From Blepharisma japonicum (taxonomy: Eukaryota; Ciliophora; Heterotrichea; Heterotrichida; Blepharismidae): a stretch of DNA of 64,000 bases. The notes beneath the pieces were generated by a model that saw only the letters and a list, made by a program, of their open reading frames with translations, was not told the DNA's origin and did not search any database. Of the stretch, positions 31,217 to 40,938 are shown piece after piece. A program made the position numbers and the translations under genes. How positions within the stretch are numbered: position 1 is the stretch's first letter; every line of letters begins with the position of its first letter. The stretch is from positions 496,001 through 560,000 of the forward strand of contig CATKHK010000006.1 in NCBI GenBank assembly GCA_949751835.1. The letters run 5' to 3'.

Positions 31217-32866
31217 ATGGGAGAAGAGGAAATCCCTGATTGTTGAGAAGATCTTGATGCTCAGATTCCCGAAAGTGTTGTAGAAGGAGCTATTAAAGTA
31301 GCAGATTTTGATTTTACTTCGAGTCATCAAAATAATGATCGTCCTTTAAATATGCAGGATACAAATCCCTCCCAAATGGATCACAATTCTTTATCATTCC
31401 AGCATTATTCCCAGCAAAAGACAGAAAAACCCAAAGTAAATCCAGAAGAAAAGAAAATCCCAAAGCCACGCAAAATTGAGCCAGAATCAGTCCCAGCAAT
31501 CAATAAAGATGGCTTAATATCGTCTCTTATTGAAGCGAATAAAGCATTAGAAATTAAGCTTGCTGAACCAGACAGACGAGACCCTGTAAATTTAGTTTTT
31601 ATAGGGCATGTCGATGCTGGAAAATCAACAGTATGCGGAAATATTTTGCTTAAAACAGAAAAAATTAATCGAAGAGTAGTTGAACAGTATGAGGAAGAAG
31701 CAAAAGAAAATAACAGAGAAAGCTGATGGTTAGCTTATATTATGGATATCAGTGAAGAAGAGAGAATAAAAGGCATAACTATTGAGGTCGGCAGAGCATT
31801 TTTTGAAACAAATTCAAGAAGATTCACTATTTTAGACGCTCCAGGGCATAAAAGTTATGTTCCAAATATGATTAGTGGTGCTGCCCAAGCAGATGTAGCT
31901 GCAATTGTAATTTCAGCAAGAAAAGGGGAATTCGAGTCAGGATTCGAAAGAGGAGGACAGACAACTGAACACACTATCTTGGCGAGAGCAATGGGGGTCA
32001 AAAACTTTATTGTGCTCGTCACCAAAATGGATGACCCTTCAGTTGGCTGGTCTCAAGAAAGATTTGAATTCATCAGAGCTTCATTTTCACAGTTTTTAAG
32101 AAATACATGCAAGATTGTTGACGAAAACATTTTTTGGGTGCCAATCAGTGGATTACTTGGCTTAAATTTGAATGAAAAAGTCCCAGCTGATATTTGTCCT
32201 TGGTATCAAGGATTTTGCTTATTTGAACTGCTTAATATTATTCCTTTACCTGATAGAAATTCAAATGAGTCGTTAAGAATCCCTATTTTGGATAAAATAA
32301 AAGATGTAGGGCTAAGTGCCTTAGGGAAAGTAGAAAGAGGAACTGTAGTAAAAGGTCTAAAAACTATGATAATGCCTATTGAAGCAGAAGCAGAAATCCA
32401 AGAATTATATGGCCCTGAGGATGCGAAATTCATGTACGCAAAAACAGGAGAAAATTTAAGACTGAAGCTAAAGGTTAGTGAAGGTGTAGAAATTCAGCCT
32501 GGATATGTCCTATGCGATATTCATGATGTTTGCAATGTAGCCACAGAATTTGAGGCAGATTTAATTCTTTTTGATCTTTTACCTCAAAAAATGCTTGTTT
32601 GCCCAGGCTATGAGTGTGTAATTCATCTCAACAGCATTCTTCAAGATTGCCAAGTGACTCAAGTTATAGCAAGATATGATGAAAATAAGCATAAAAAAAT
32701 AAAAGTCGATTTTTGTAGAGGAAACTCTAGAGTTATTGTCAGGCTATCTACACCGACCCCTATCTGTGTTGAGAGATATGCAGATTTCCCACCTTTAGGG
32801 AGGTTTACTTTGAGAGATGAAGATACCACAATAGGAATTGGAAAAATTACAAACCTCTTCCTATAG
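31217..32866 (+). CDS. eukaryotic release factor 3 (eRF3/GSPT)
   Basis: 549 residues from ATG 31217, no intron. TGA codons at residue 10 and residue 170 are Trp; residue 170 is the conserved Trp of ESW.LAYIMD. The N-terminal ~120 residues are a disordered extension, as in eRF3. GTPase motifs: G1 GHVDAGKST, switch ERIKGITIEVG, G3 DAPGH, G4 TKMD (usually NKMD) and G5-like PISG. Domains 2-3 end with GRFTLRDEDTTIGIGKI, the eRF3/EF1A end motif. It works with eRF1 to end translation, here only at TAA and TAG. Confidence 0.94.
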
Positions 32867-33102
32867 CTTTTAAATATCAGCTAATCATAATTCTTTCATG
32901 GGGTAAATACTTTGTGTGATATTAATGTGTTTTATAAATTATTGAGATTAAAGTCGAATAAAATAATCAAGCAGTTTTAAAAATTCTAATACTTCTAATA
33001 TCTGATATATATGACTAAGAGCTCAACTTTTGTTAAAAAATTGACCCAGCATGCTTTAAGCTGTTATATTGATTAAAAATAAGTTATGCAATAATTATTT
33101 AA

Positions 33103-34572
33103 ATGCGTCAAAGTATTCAATACAAGCAAACAATTGAATCGTTAAAGACTGAAACGAAAAAGCTAAGAGAGCAGCTATGTTTAGATACACTCCAGCAGTC
33201 TCATCTTGGTGTTGAATCTGAGTTGGCCAGACTTCAAGAGCAAGGCGATGCTTTTGCATATAAAATTGAGCTAGAGAAGCAAAAAATAGCAGACTTAGAG
33301 AATCAAATTACAATTATGACAGAAAAACTTAAAGCCCAAAGAGAGTCCGTAGGAGGTTCTCAAGGCGCAAAAGAATTAAATGAAGGGGTAGCTCGAAAAA
33401 TCAAAGGCTTAGAAAATAAACTTGACAAGTCTCTTCAAAAATACAATGAAAGCATCGCCCACAATAAGCAGCTTCGAGAGCAAATTGACAAGCTCAGAAG
33501 AGAAAGAGTCGTTTATGACAATATTTATAAAAAACTCGAAGAAGAGCTGCAGTCGAAAAAAGAGGAAATGAAAATGGTAATAAAGAAAAGCAATAAAGCA
33601 CAGAAAAAAAGAGACGAAATTAAAGAGAAATTTCAAAAATTAAAAGAAGAAGCCGAAAATGAGCAGGCTGTATTTGACAATGAATGAAAAGAGCTAGGAA
33701 ATTTGATTGAAAAGGACAAAAAAATGAAAGAATTCTTGACAAATGAAGAATTAGTCCCATCAGAAACTGTTGATGTCAAAAATCTAAACAAAAAAGTTGC
33801 TAAAAGTGCTTGGAATATTGCAAAAGAAAAATCCAGCATCAAAATGTACCTAGAAAAAGTTGAAATGTATGAAGAAGCATTCAAGAAGATTGAGGATGCA
33901 ACTGGGATCTCAGATATCGATGAGCTAGTCAGGACTTTTGTCGATGCTGAAATGCAGAACTACAGCTTATTCAATCATGTAAATGATCTCAGCAATGAAA
34001 TGGAGAAGCTTGAGCAGCAAATTAATGACATAAAATTTGAAATTGATAAATATAAAAACCAAGGCTCTTCTAATGAAAACCAAAGGAAAAAACAAATGCG
34101 AGAGCTCGAACAAAGGCTAGAAAAAACAGAAGAAAAGGCTGGTGAATATGAGAAAAAGTGTGAAGGCAACCAGCTGCTTTTAGACTCCCTCAAAGAAGGA
34201 ATTGAAACTCTCTTTGTAAGAATTGGCTGTACTACTGAAGGAGAAACTGATTCGAAAACTCCAATCGGTATAAACGATTCAAATATGTTATACTATATGG
34301 GACTTATTGAAGAAAAAACCAATGAAATAATTCACATGTACACTAATTCCCAGCAGTCAGCCAATCTCTATAATATCCAATTTACCAACACTTCAGCTCC
34401 ACCACCATTACTTCCTATTGGTAAAAAAATGGATATTGAATTGCCATCTGTCCCTGATAGGGAGCAGCCAGACGAAGATGAAGCTTCTGCTCCATTGAGT
34501 GTGAAAGAAATGAAATTCAGGTCTTTGAAGAAATATGAAGAGGAAAAAGATAAAAAGAAGAAAAAGCAATAA
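33103..34572 (+). CDS. outer dynein arm docking complex coiled-coil protein (CCDC63/CCDC114, ODAD1-like)
   Basis: 489 residues with one TGA-coded Trp at 33685-33687. It is almost entirely coiled coil. The family marks are NKQLREQIDKLRRERVVYDN followed by IYKKLEEEL, and GISDIDELVRTFVDAEMQNY followed by SLFNHVNDLSNEMEKLEQQI. A Pro-rich and Lys-rich tail ends the protein. The docking complex fixes outer dynein arms on ciliary doublets, needed for beat. Confidence 0.88.
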
Positions 34573-34618
34573 CTTGATTGTTTAATTTTCATATGTTTAA
34601 ATGAGAAATAATTAGTAT

Positions 34619-34744
34619 ATGCAACCTAGGCTATATAACACTCGGTCAAGTCCTAGGATTACGACTGGAAATGTGAAGACACCTAAATATTTCGCAAACG
34701 TAATTGCTACTGACCTAAAACAGGCCTCTCCAAGGCTTTCTTAA
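34619..34744 (+). CDS. possible 41-residue micro-protein
   Basis: ATG 34619 to TAA 34742-34744, 46 bases after the docking-protein stop. The frame encodes a basic peptide (MQPRLYNTRSSPRITTGNVK and on) and its base composition is more GC-rich than the surrounding gaps. No homologue is recognised and it could be a chance ORF or an untranslated-region ORF. Confidence 0.4.
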   Translation: MQPRLYNTRSSPRITTGNVKTPKYFANVIATDLKQASPRLS

Positions 34745-34801
34745 GTAAGAAGTAAATAAAATTATATGACTCATTTATCTATTATATGCCTATATATAAT
34801 T

Positions 34802-35374
34802 TTAGATTCTATTTTTGCTTTTTTTATGCGTCTTATTAAGCTCCAATTCAACAAGTCTTTTTGTTTCTCATTCTACTCCTTTCAAAATTGCCATATCGAA
34901 TGCTATATCAACATTGATATTATCTTTCGCTGAAGTCTCATAAAATAGAATATTTCCATTTTGTCTACACCATTCACTTGCAGTTTCATATGGCACTATT
35001 TTCTCTCTTTCTTTATCAACTTTATTTCCTATCACCACAAATGGGAAATTTTCATATGTTTTTTTTTGTAAAATTTGAAGTGTATATCTTTTAAGTTCTT
35101 CAAGATAAGCAAAGCTGTATCATTCTGCTATATCATATAATAGAATGCAGCAGCTTATCTTTTCCAATGGAGTTTTAGTACTTTTATATCGCGTTCAATC
35201 AATTCCTTGAAATCTAATATTTAACTCTTTGTTATCTTTTTTAAATTTTTTTGTATTTGAATAATTTCAAATTGTAATATAATAAGATTTCGGAGTACCA
35301 AAGGTTTTTTCAAAATATTGCTTCATGAGACTATAACAGCCAGTATTTTTCTTTCCACAAACAGTTATGCTCAT
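34802..35374 (-). CDS. degenerate Rab7-like GTPase lacking the P-loop lysine
   Basis: 190 residues, no intron, with four TGA-coded Trp, so it is invisible under the standard code. The C-terminal half is strongly Rab7-like: ENFPFVVIGNKVD (G4), EWCRQNGNILFYETSAKDN (G5) and INVDIAFDMAI. The N-terminal half keeps the fold but not the chemistry: G1 reads GKKNTGCYSLMKQY where Rab7 has GDSGVGKTSLMNQY, so the catalytic Lys and Thr are gone; G3 reads GIDWTRY in place of DTAGQER. The tail ends KSKNRI with no prenylated cysteines. It is likely a pseudo-GTPase or an early-stage pseudogene with an open frame. Confidence 0.8.
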
Positions 35375-35494
35375 ATTTATTTTTGTTAGATCTGGCAGGT
35401 TTTTTACTAATATACTATTTTAATTAAAAGTCATTGATAATATATGCAATCTTAAAAATATAATATAAATTTAAAATATATACGAATCAGCTAT

Positions 35495-36000
35495 TTATAT
35501 TAAGAACGCTATTGAGTTCAAATCTATAAACTCTTCACACTTACCTCTTATGCCAATGTTTTCAGCAAATCTAATCAATCTAAGATCTACGCGACTTTCT
35601 TGCATTTCGAATATTAAATTCCTTTTCTTAATGTTAAATTCTTCAATTGTTTATTAAACTTATTTTTATATCTCTTTTTTGATAGATAATCCCACATATT
35701 AAATTTAAATTTCAGAGAATAAGTATTTATTTCTGAAATTCCACATCTTTTACAAACTGAAATTAGAGGATGATTCTTGTCTGTGATTTTATGAAACCAA
35801 ATACAATATTTAGCAATAATAAAAGAGTATTTTTGTTTATAAAGCATATCATTATCAAGCTTTATATTCTCAAAAGATTTTAAGCAATAAAATTTTCATA
35901 CAAAATTTTATTGACACGAGAAATGGATTTGAGGACTTCCATAGGATCTATAAATTTAAGGATTTCTAATCACGTTCGTCTATTTGTATAAAGCTTTAAG
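35495..36000 (-). pseudogene. decayed F-box-like gene
   Basis: Three coding stretches in successive frames make up one protein-like path: an F-box-like start (RTWLEILKFIDPMEVLKSIS, then RVNKILYENF), a middle part (open from MLYKQKYSF at 35847, with CKRCGISEINTYS) and an end (NLIFEMQESRVDLRLIRFAE, then GIRGKCEEFIDL) with TAA 35495-35497. The frame changes near 35885 and near 35615 and no 15-16 nt GT...AG intron can bridge either. At least two lesions plus the missing start argue for a pseudogene, unless the assembly has indel errors. Confidence 0.55.
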
Positions 36001-36175
36001 TTAACTGTTTGAGCCTCTTATCTGGAGCTTTATTGTCAGAAGTATAATCTTCAATTGCATCTGGAGAAGCTCAATTTTTATTTGACTCACTAAGTCAGGA
36101 GTTAAGAATCCTTTCTTTTTCTGAGTCTAAATGCCAAGCATCTACATCTGCTTTGCTAATGCGCTTGTATTAAAA
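35996..36175 (-). other. orphan ORF fragment upstream of the F-box relic
   Basis: A ~58-codon open stretch bounded by TAA at both ends, reading KRISKADVDAWHLDSEKERI then LNSWLSESNKNWASPDAIED, with two TGA-coded Trp and no ATG at its start. Its composition is protein-like. Nothing is recognised with confidence; it may be the 3' end of another decayed gene. Confidence 0.35.
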
Positions 36176-36253
36176 TAGCTAGGACTATTACTCCACTATC
36201 CAGAAGCTGTTTGGCTAGACCTCTGTTCGGAGGTTAGAGGCCCAATTTAATAG

Positions 36254-36799
36254 ATATCTGGGATAGGTTTTCACTTCTGAGCTAGCCATAGCCATCAGTG
36301 CTATGCAGATGTAGTTTTGGATTATTTGGATCCCACTCGTGAATTAATACATCATAAGCTTTATAGAGACAACTGTATTATGTCACAAGGAATTTATATA
36401 AAAGATTTGAGAGTTTTAGCAAATAGAAGATTACAGGATATTGTGATCATTGATAATACTGCATATAGCTTTGGATATCAAATAGATAATGGAATCCCAA
36501 TAATTTCCTGACATGATGATCGTTATGATAAAGAACTTTTTAATCTTTCAGATTATATCAAGATCCTGGCAAAAGTGCCAGATATACGAGAAGTTAATAG
36601 AAAAACTTTCAGATTAAGTTCATTTTATGAAGATTATATTGAACAATTTTTGCAAGGAGATGAAAGCAAGCCTAAAACGGCATCAAGAAATATTAAGAGA
36701 AAGCCAAAGCTGAATTATACAGATTACAGAGCCTTGCAAAATTTTGTAATAAAGATAAGGTTAAATTATATCTTTGATCCTTTTAAGCTAAAGCTTTAA
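36254..36799 (+). pseudogene. CTD-phosphatase-like (FCP1/SCP, NIF) gene with lost 5' part
   Basis: An open frame of 181 codons, two of them TGA for Trp. It covers the second half of the HAD-type phosphatase fold: FWASHSHQCYADVVLDYLDP, HHKLYRDNC, YIKDLRVLANRRLQDIVIID and GIPIISWHDD with DKELFNL. The first half with the catalytic DxDxT motif (DLDETL) is not present on either strand upstream; TAA-TAG lie directly before it at 36248-36253. Fragments in another frame at 36190-36253 recall the region just before the kept part. It is most likely a 5'-decayed gene; no good ATG is seen before 36380. Confidence 0.6.
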
Positions 36800-36815
36800 T
36801 AATTTTTATAAAGAT

Positions 36816-38108
36816 ATGAGTGATGAAGTTATGCAAATTGATCGAGAAGAAGAAAATGAGTTTGCAGAAAAACTCAAAGCAGCAGGTCCTCTAAACATAG
36901 CTGTCGAGCACAATATTTTCCTTCCAGGAATGGAAGCTACATATGTCAAAATTTTAGTTGATGAGATTCCTCATGGCCCGCCACAACTACTCCCAAAACT
37001 TTTCCGAAGCATTCGATGTGGCCGTGAAGATTTCAAAGAAGGAAGAAAAATCTGAGATCTTTCCTTTTTGAACTCATCCTTATTTCCAGTTAGAAAAGTA
37101 GAGGCTCCCAACGATTTGTTTGCCACATGCGGGGGACCTTTTATACACGTATATAGATTAAGTAGGCCCTTAGCTGATACTTTTGAAACCTTGCAAATCT
37201 ATGTAAATACAATTCAAGACGACGATTTATATACCTTATCATGAGGATTGATGAATGATGGTGAACCAATCCTTGCATGTGCAGGGAAACAAGGAATTAT
37301 CTTATTAATAAACGTTTACACATATTCTTTAATAGGCCATCATCTTGTTGGCCACAAGAATGCAATCCATCAATTGAAGTTTCTCCCCGGAAATAGTGCA
37401 TTTTTATTAAGTGCCAGCGAGGATTTGAGCATTCGGCTTTGAAATATTTTGACGTTTACTCAGGTTGCAATATTTGCAGGTGACTTAGGGCATAAGCATG
37501 GAGTTCTCACAATAGATTGGCATAGCACTGAAAATATTTTTGCATCTGGAGGAAGGGATGGAGCTGTCAAAATATGAAAAATTACTGATGAACTTAAAAA
37601 TGCAATGGATGAATCAATGACTTGGAACCAAAATTTCATGAATAATGGTGCAAATATTCCATGTGCAAGAACTCCTTTTAGGACCAAAATGATTTTCGAG
37701 CCAGAATTTTCAACTAATCGTGTCCATAAGAGCTATGTTGATTGTGTGAAATTTTATGGGAATTTGATTTACTCAAAAGGACAAGAAGGCTGCATAGTTA
37801 TATGAAAGCCACATCCTGAAAGAAACCCTGATTCTGTGACTGTGCTTTTCACTTTGAATTTTCCTAGAAATTCAGAAATTGGAATTAGATTTACTATTGA
37901 TTATGAACAAGATTTGCTTGTACTTGGAGGAACAGAGTCGAATTGCTATTTATTTGATTTGACATGAGAATCAACTGAATTTAGAGAAATTAAAAATGCC
38001 TTACACACATATAGAAGTCCTGTTCGGAGTGCAGGGTTCACAGGTGACTCTAGTAAGATGATTTACATAACTGATGATTGTTTCGTGCATCTTCTACAAA
38101 AAATTTAG
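36816..38108 (+). CDS. EED: EED, WD40 subunit of Polycomb repressive complex 2
   Basis: 430 residues, ATG 36816 to TAG, with six TGA-coded Trp. WD40 repeats follow the EED order: LACAGKQGIILLINVYTYSL, GHKNAIHQLKFLPGNSAFLL, SASEDLSIRLWNI, GHKHGVLTIDW, SGGRDGAVKIWKI, HKSYVDCVKFYGNLIYSKG and VIWKPHP. Three TGA codons fall on the repeat-ending Trp (RLWN, KIWK, VIWK). In PRC2, EED binds H3K27me3 and activates the EZH methyltransferase; in Paramecium, PRC2 acts in transposon silencing and DNA elimination. No intron. Confidence 0.93.
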
Positions 38109-38342
38109 GTTTTATGTTTTAATATTAGATTAAAAATACCTTTTTAGCAAATAATATAAAAATTTGATTATTTTTAATTTATTTAAATTATTTATTCAGC
38201 TTAAAATTTTTATTATTCATTTCCTTCATCCATTTATAATTCTCATAGGGAAATTAAGCCTTACAACAATTTTAATAATTCTTCTAGCCAGCATATCAAA
38301 AATAAAGAAGTTTAACTTTCATTCACATTAATTTCTCAAAAT

Positions 38343-39674
38343 ATGAATCTTGAGCCAGTTTATTCTTCTTCTTATATTGACAACAAAGAAACAATCTCTG
38401 AAACTCTTCAAAAAGATACTGAATATTATACAAGGAAGCTTGAGCACAATCGAAAACAAGCTGATATATTAAATCAAGAACTAGAAGAAACAAAATCTAA
38501 GATCTTAGCCCACCGATCAAGCCGATTTTCTTTTAGCGAATCCAAAGCCAAAATACATTCACTTATGGCTAAGGCAGCTTGGCTTGAAGAAAAGCTTGCT
38601 CTCGAGAAAAGTAAATTAAATAAAAGTATACTTGAAAACAAGCAACTTAAAGAGAAAATTGAATTCTTAAGAAGAGAAAGGCAACTTCATCAAAAAGTTA
38701 CTACAAGTTCTAGCCAAGACCTCAGAAGAATGCGATCATTAACAGATAGAATTAAAAACAAAAATTTTCACTATAAATCTGAGACTGAAAATGTTATTGG
38801 AAAAATTGAGTTAACGAAAGAAAAGTTTGCGAGGTCGAAAACTAATTTGAGATCTCAGATTTTAAATCTAGAAAACAATTTGGTTAAATCATTTGACTCA
38901 TCTCCAGAAGTAACTGAGGCAAAAAGACCAAAAACTCCTATGGAAATGTATAATTTAAATAAATATTTTACTGAAAAATTTGGAGAAGTAGGTAGGGGGA
39001 AATATACTGAGATCGATAAATTTAGAAGAAATCGAAAAACATTGATTTCTGCATTTAATGAGATGCGAGGACAAGATTTAACAATACATGAAGTTGTTAA
39101 AGCTTATTTAAGCTATATAAATCAATACAACTCATCATGCAAAACACTTGGAGAGCTATCAGAATCAGTTGAAAAAGTAACAGCTGAGATAAAATGCAAC
39201 AGAGACAAAATTTCTGCATATAAATCAAATGCAATTGGAGAAAGAGCAAAAGATAAATTGAAATATGAAGCTCTCAAAGTAAAAGTTTCAGAGATTCAAG
39301 AAGAATTAAAAAGGAAAAATACAGCTACTGATAAAATCAACAACCAGCTAGCAATAATTTCAATTCCTTTACGATTAATTAGAAGTTGATCTCACAATTT
39401 GAAAGGAAAAATTCCTCAAATTAATGATTTAAATAGCACTGAAGTGATATTGCACTCTGCGAAAGAAGCAGATGAGCTAATTGATATTTTATCATTTCTT
39501 AAATTTATAAAGCCAAAATCAGAAAATCAAACGATGTCTAAAAATAAACTAAAGCGAAAAACTCTAAAATTTGGAGAAGATATTGAGAGTATTAATAATG
39601 GAGAAGACGATAAACCATTTTCTGTTGATAGGTTTCGAGCTATTGCTAAAGATTTTGCTTTTAAAGCTAATTAA
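38343..39674 (+). CDS. coiled-coil protein resembling outer-arm docking proteins
   Basis: 443 residues with one TGA-coded Trp at 39387-39389. Nearly all coiled coil, with KAAWLEEKLALEKSKLNKSI then ENKQLKEKIEFLRRERQLHQ, and LTIHEVVKAYLSYINQYNSS. The order (a coiled coil with LRRER, then an HEVVKAYLSYI-type segment where ODAD1 has DELVRTFVDAE) parallels the protein at 33103, so it may be a divergent member of the CCDC63/114 group. The tail is basic. Confidence 0.75.
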
Positions 39675-39695
39675 TATTATTTTGTCAAAGAAAAA

Positions 39696-40703
39696 TTAAT
39701 TCCCAAATGAACTGTATCTCACTAGTGGTTTTGCGTTTAACTTGAGTTTTTCATAATTAAACCCTTGTTTGTATTTATACTTTGTAGAAACTGGAGTTAA
39801 TTGCGAATAGCTCGGAGTTAAAATAGGCTCACTAATGTGTTTTTCTTCATTATCAATTTTTTTCATCGTAATTTGAGGAGGGTTTGGAGGTGGGACCCTA
39901 ACATTTCTGCCTTGGTTTTTATCCAGTAAATAGGGTTTTGCTATTATTTTGGATTCTTTTATTTCATTTTCAGGTGGCAATGATTTTTTCCTATTACTAT
40001 AAACACTTAGAGATAGAGTTATTGCTTTTTGTGCTAAATCTTCCATGGAAGATATAGAATTATGTGAATTGTGTGCAGATACTCTTGGAGATAAAACAGG
40101 TTTAAATGTGCATTCACTCATTTGCTCTATTTCTTTGCTTTTCCTTTCAGTTTCTATTCTTTCATCTTTCTTTTGATTCCAATAGCAATTTCTTTCTATT
40201 AACGACATTTTACTGACGTCAACCCTTTCTTCCTCTTTTTCTGGCATCAAGAGCTTGCTTCTTGATTTCAAGCTTTCTTTTAAAGACTCATAAGGAATTT
40301 TTAGCTCAGCTCCAATAATTTTATGCTGACTAAAGCTATCATCCTTGCTTGCAATTCCATTAGCGAGCTCTTCTGCCCTTTCTTTCTCTTTCTGCCTTCT
40401 CTTTGCTTCTATTAAGATCTCTTTTGACTTTTGATTAATTTTTGGGGTTTCAGTATTTACTCTTCTTTCTTCTGCATCTTTTAGTATTTTTAAAGTATTT
40501 ATCCTTGCTTTAGACCTTTCATTTTTGATTCTTAGAACTTCTTCTATTTTTGCTGGTATTTCAGACATTGAATTAGATTTTCTTAACTTTAAAGACTTGC
40601 CATTAAAAGTCCGAGAAGATTGGTTTGGTGAGAGAACTTTATGATTTTCAGGAATTCTAGGAGATTGTTCTTTTTCAGTCTTTTGGTATTTGCTATATGA
40701 CAT
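39696..40703 (-). CDS. hypothetical basic coiled-coil protein
   Basis: 335 residues with no intron or TGA codon, tail to tail with the previous gene with 21 bases between. Charged helices (KIEEVLRIKNERSKARI, AKRRQKEKERAEELANG) and a motif MSECTFKPVLSPRVS, a type (CTFxPxL) common in ciliate cytoskeletal proteins. No known domain. Several SP and TP sites suggest phosphorylation. Confidence 0.75.
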   Translation of the reverse strand: MSYSKYQKTEKEQSPRIPENHKVLSPNQSSRTFNGKSLKLRKSNSMSEIPAKIEEVLRIKNERSKARINTLKILKDAEERRVNTETPKINQKSKEILIEAKRRQKEKERAEELANGIASKDDSFSQHKIIGAELKIPYESLKESLKSRSKLLMPEKEEERVDVSKMSLIERNCYWNQKKDERIETERKSKEIEQMSECTFKPVLSPRVSAHNSHNSISSMEDLAQKAITLSLSVYSNRKKSLPPENEIKESKIIAKPYLLDKNQGRNVRVPPPNPPQITMKKIDNEEKHISEPILTPSYSQLTPVSTKYKYKQGFNYEKLKLNAKPLVRYSSFGN

Positions 40704-40938
40704 TTTTATTAAATATTCACCAGTGTTTTCTTAATGGGATATAAGCTTACAAAAACAGTCTAAAAGTAAAATTTTGATTTTATTTTGAATATTTCATTTG
40801 CTTTAATTAGAAAAGCTTTATTCTTTCAAAAATAATATTGCAATATATAAATTAAAAGGTCTTTACACTAAATTGTATTTATACTGTAATTTGAGCAACA
40901 AATTAAATTATGGGCTTGATGTGCATTTTATATTACAA

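Noticed and set aside
35950-36006. A 26-nt intron joining the orphan ORF to the F-box frame
   Set aside because: GT...AG ends and frame fit, but all ten sure introns are 15-16 nt and the F-box frame still breaks again downstream.
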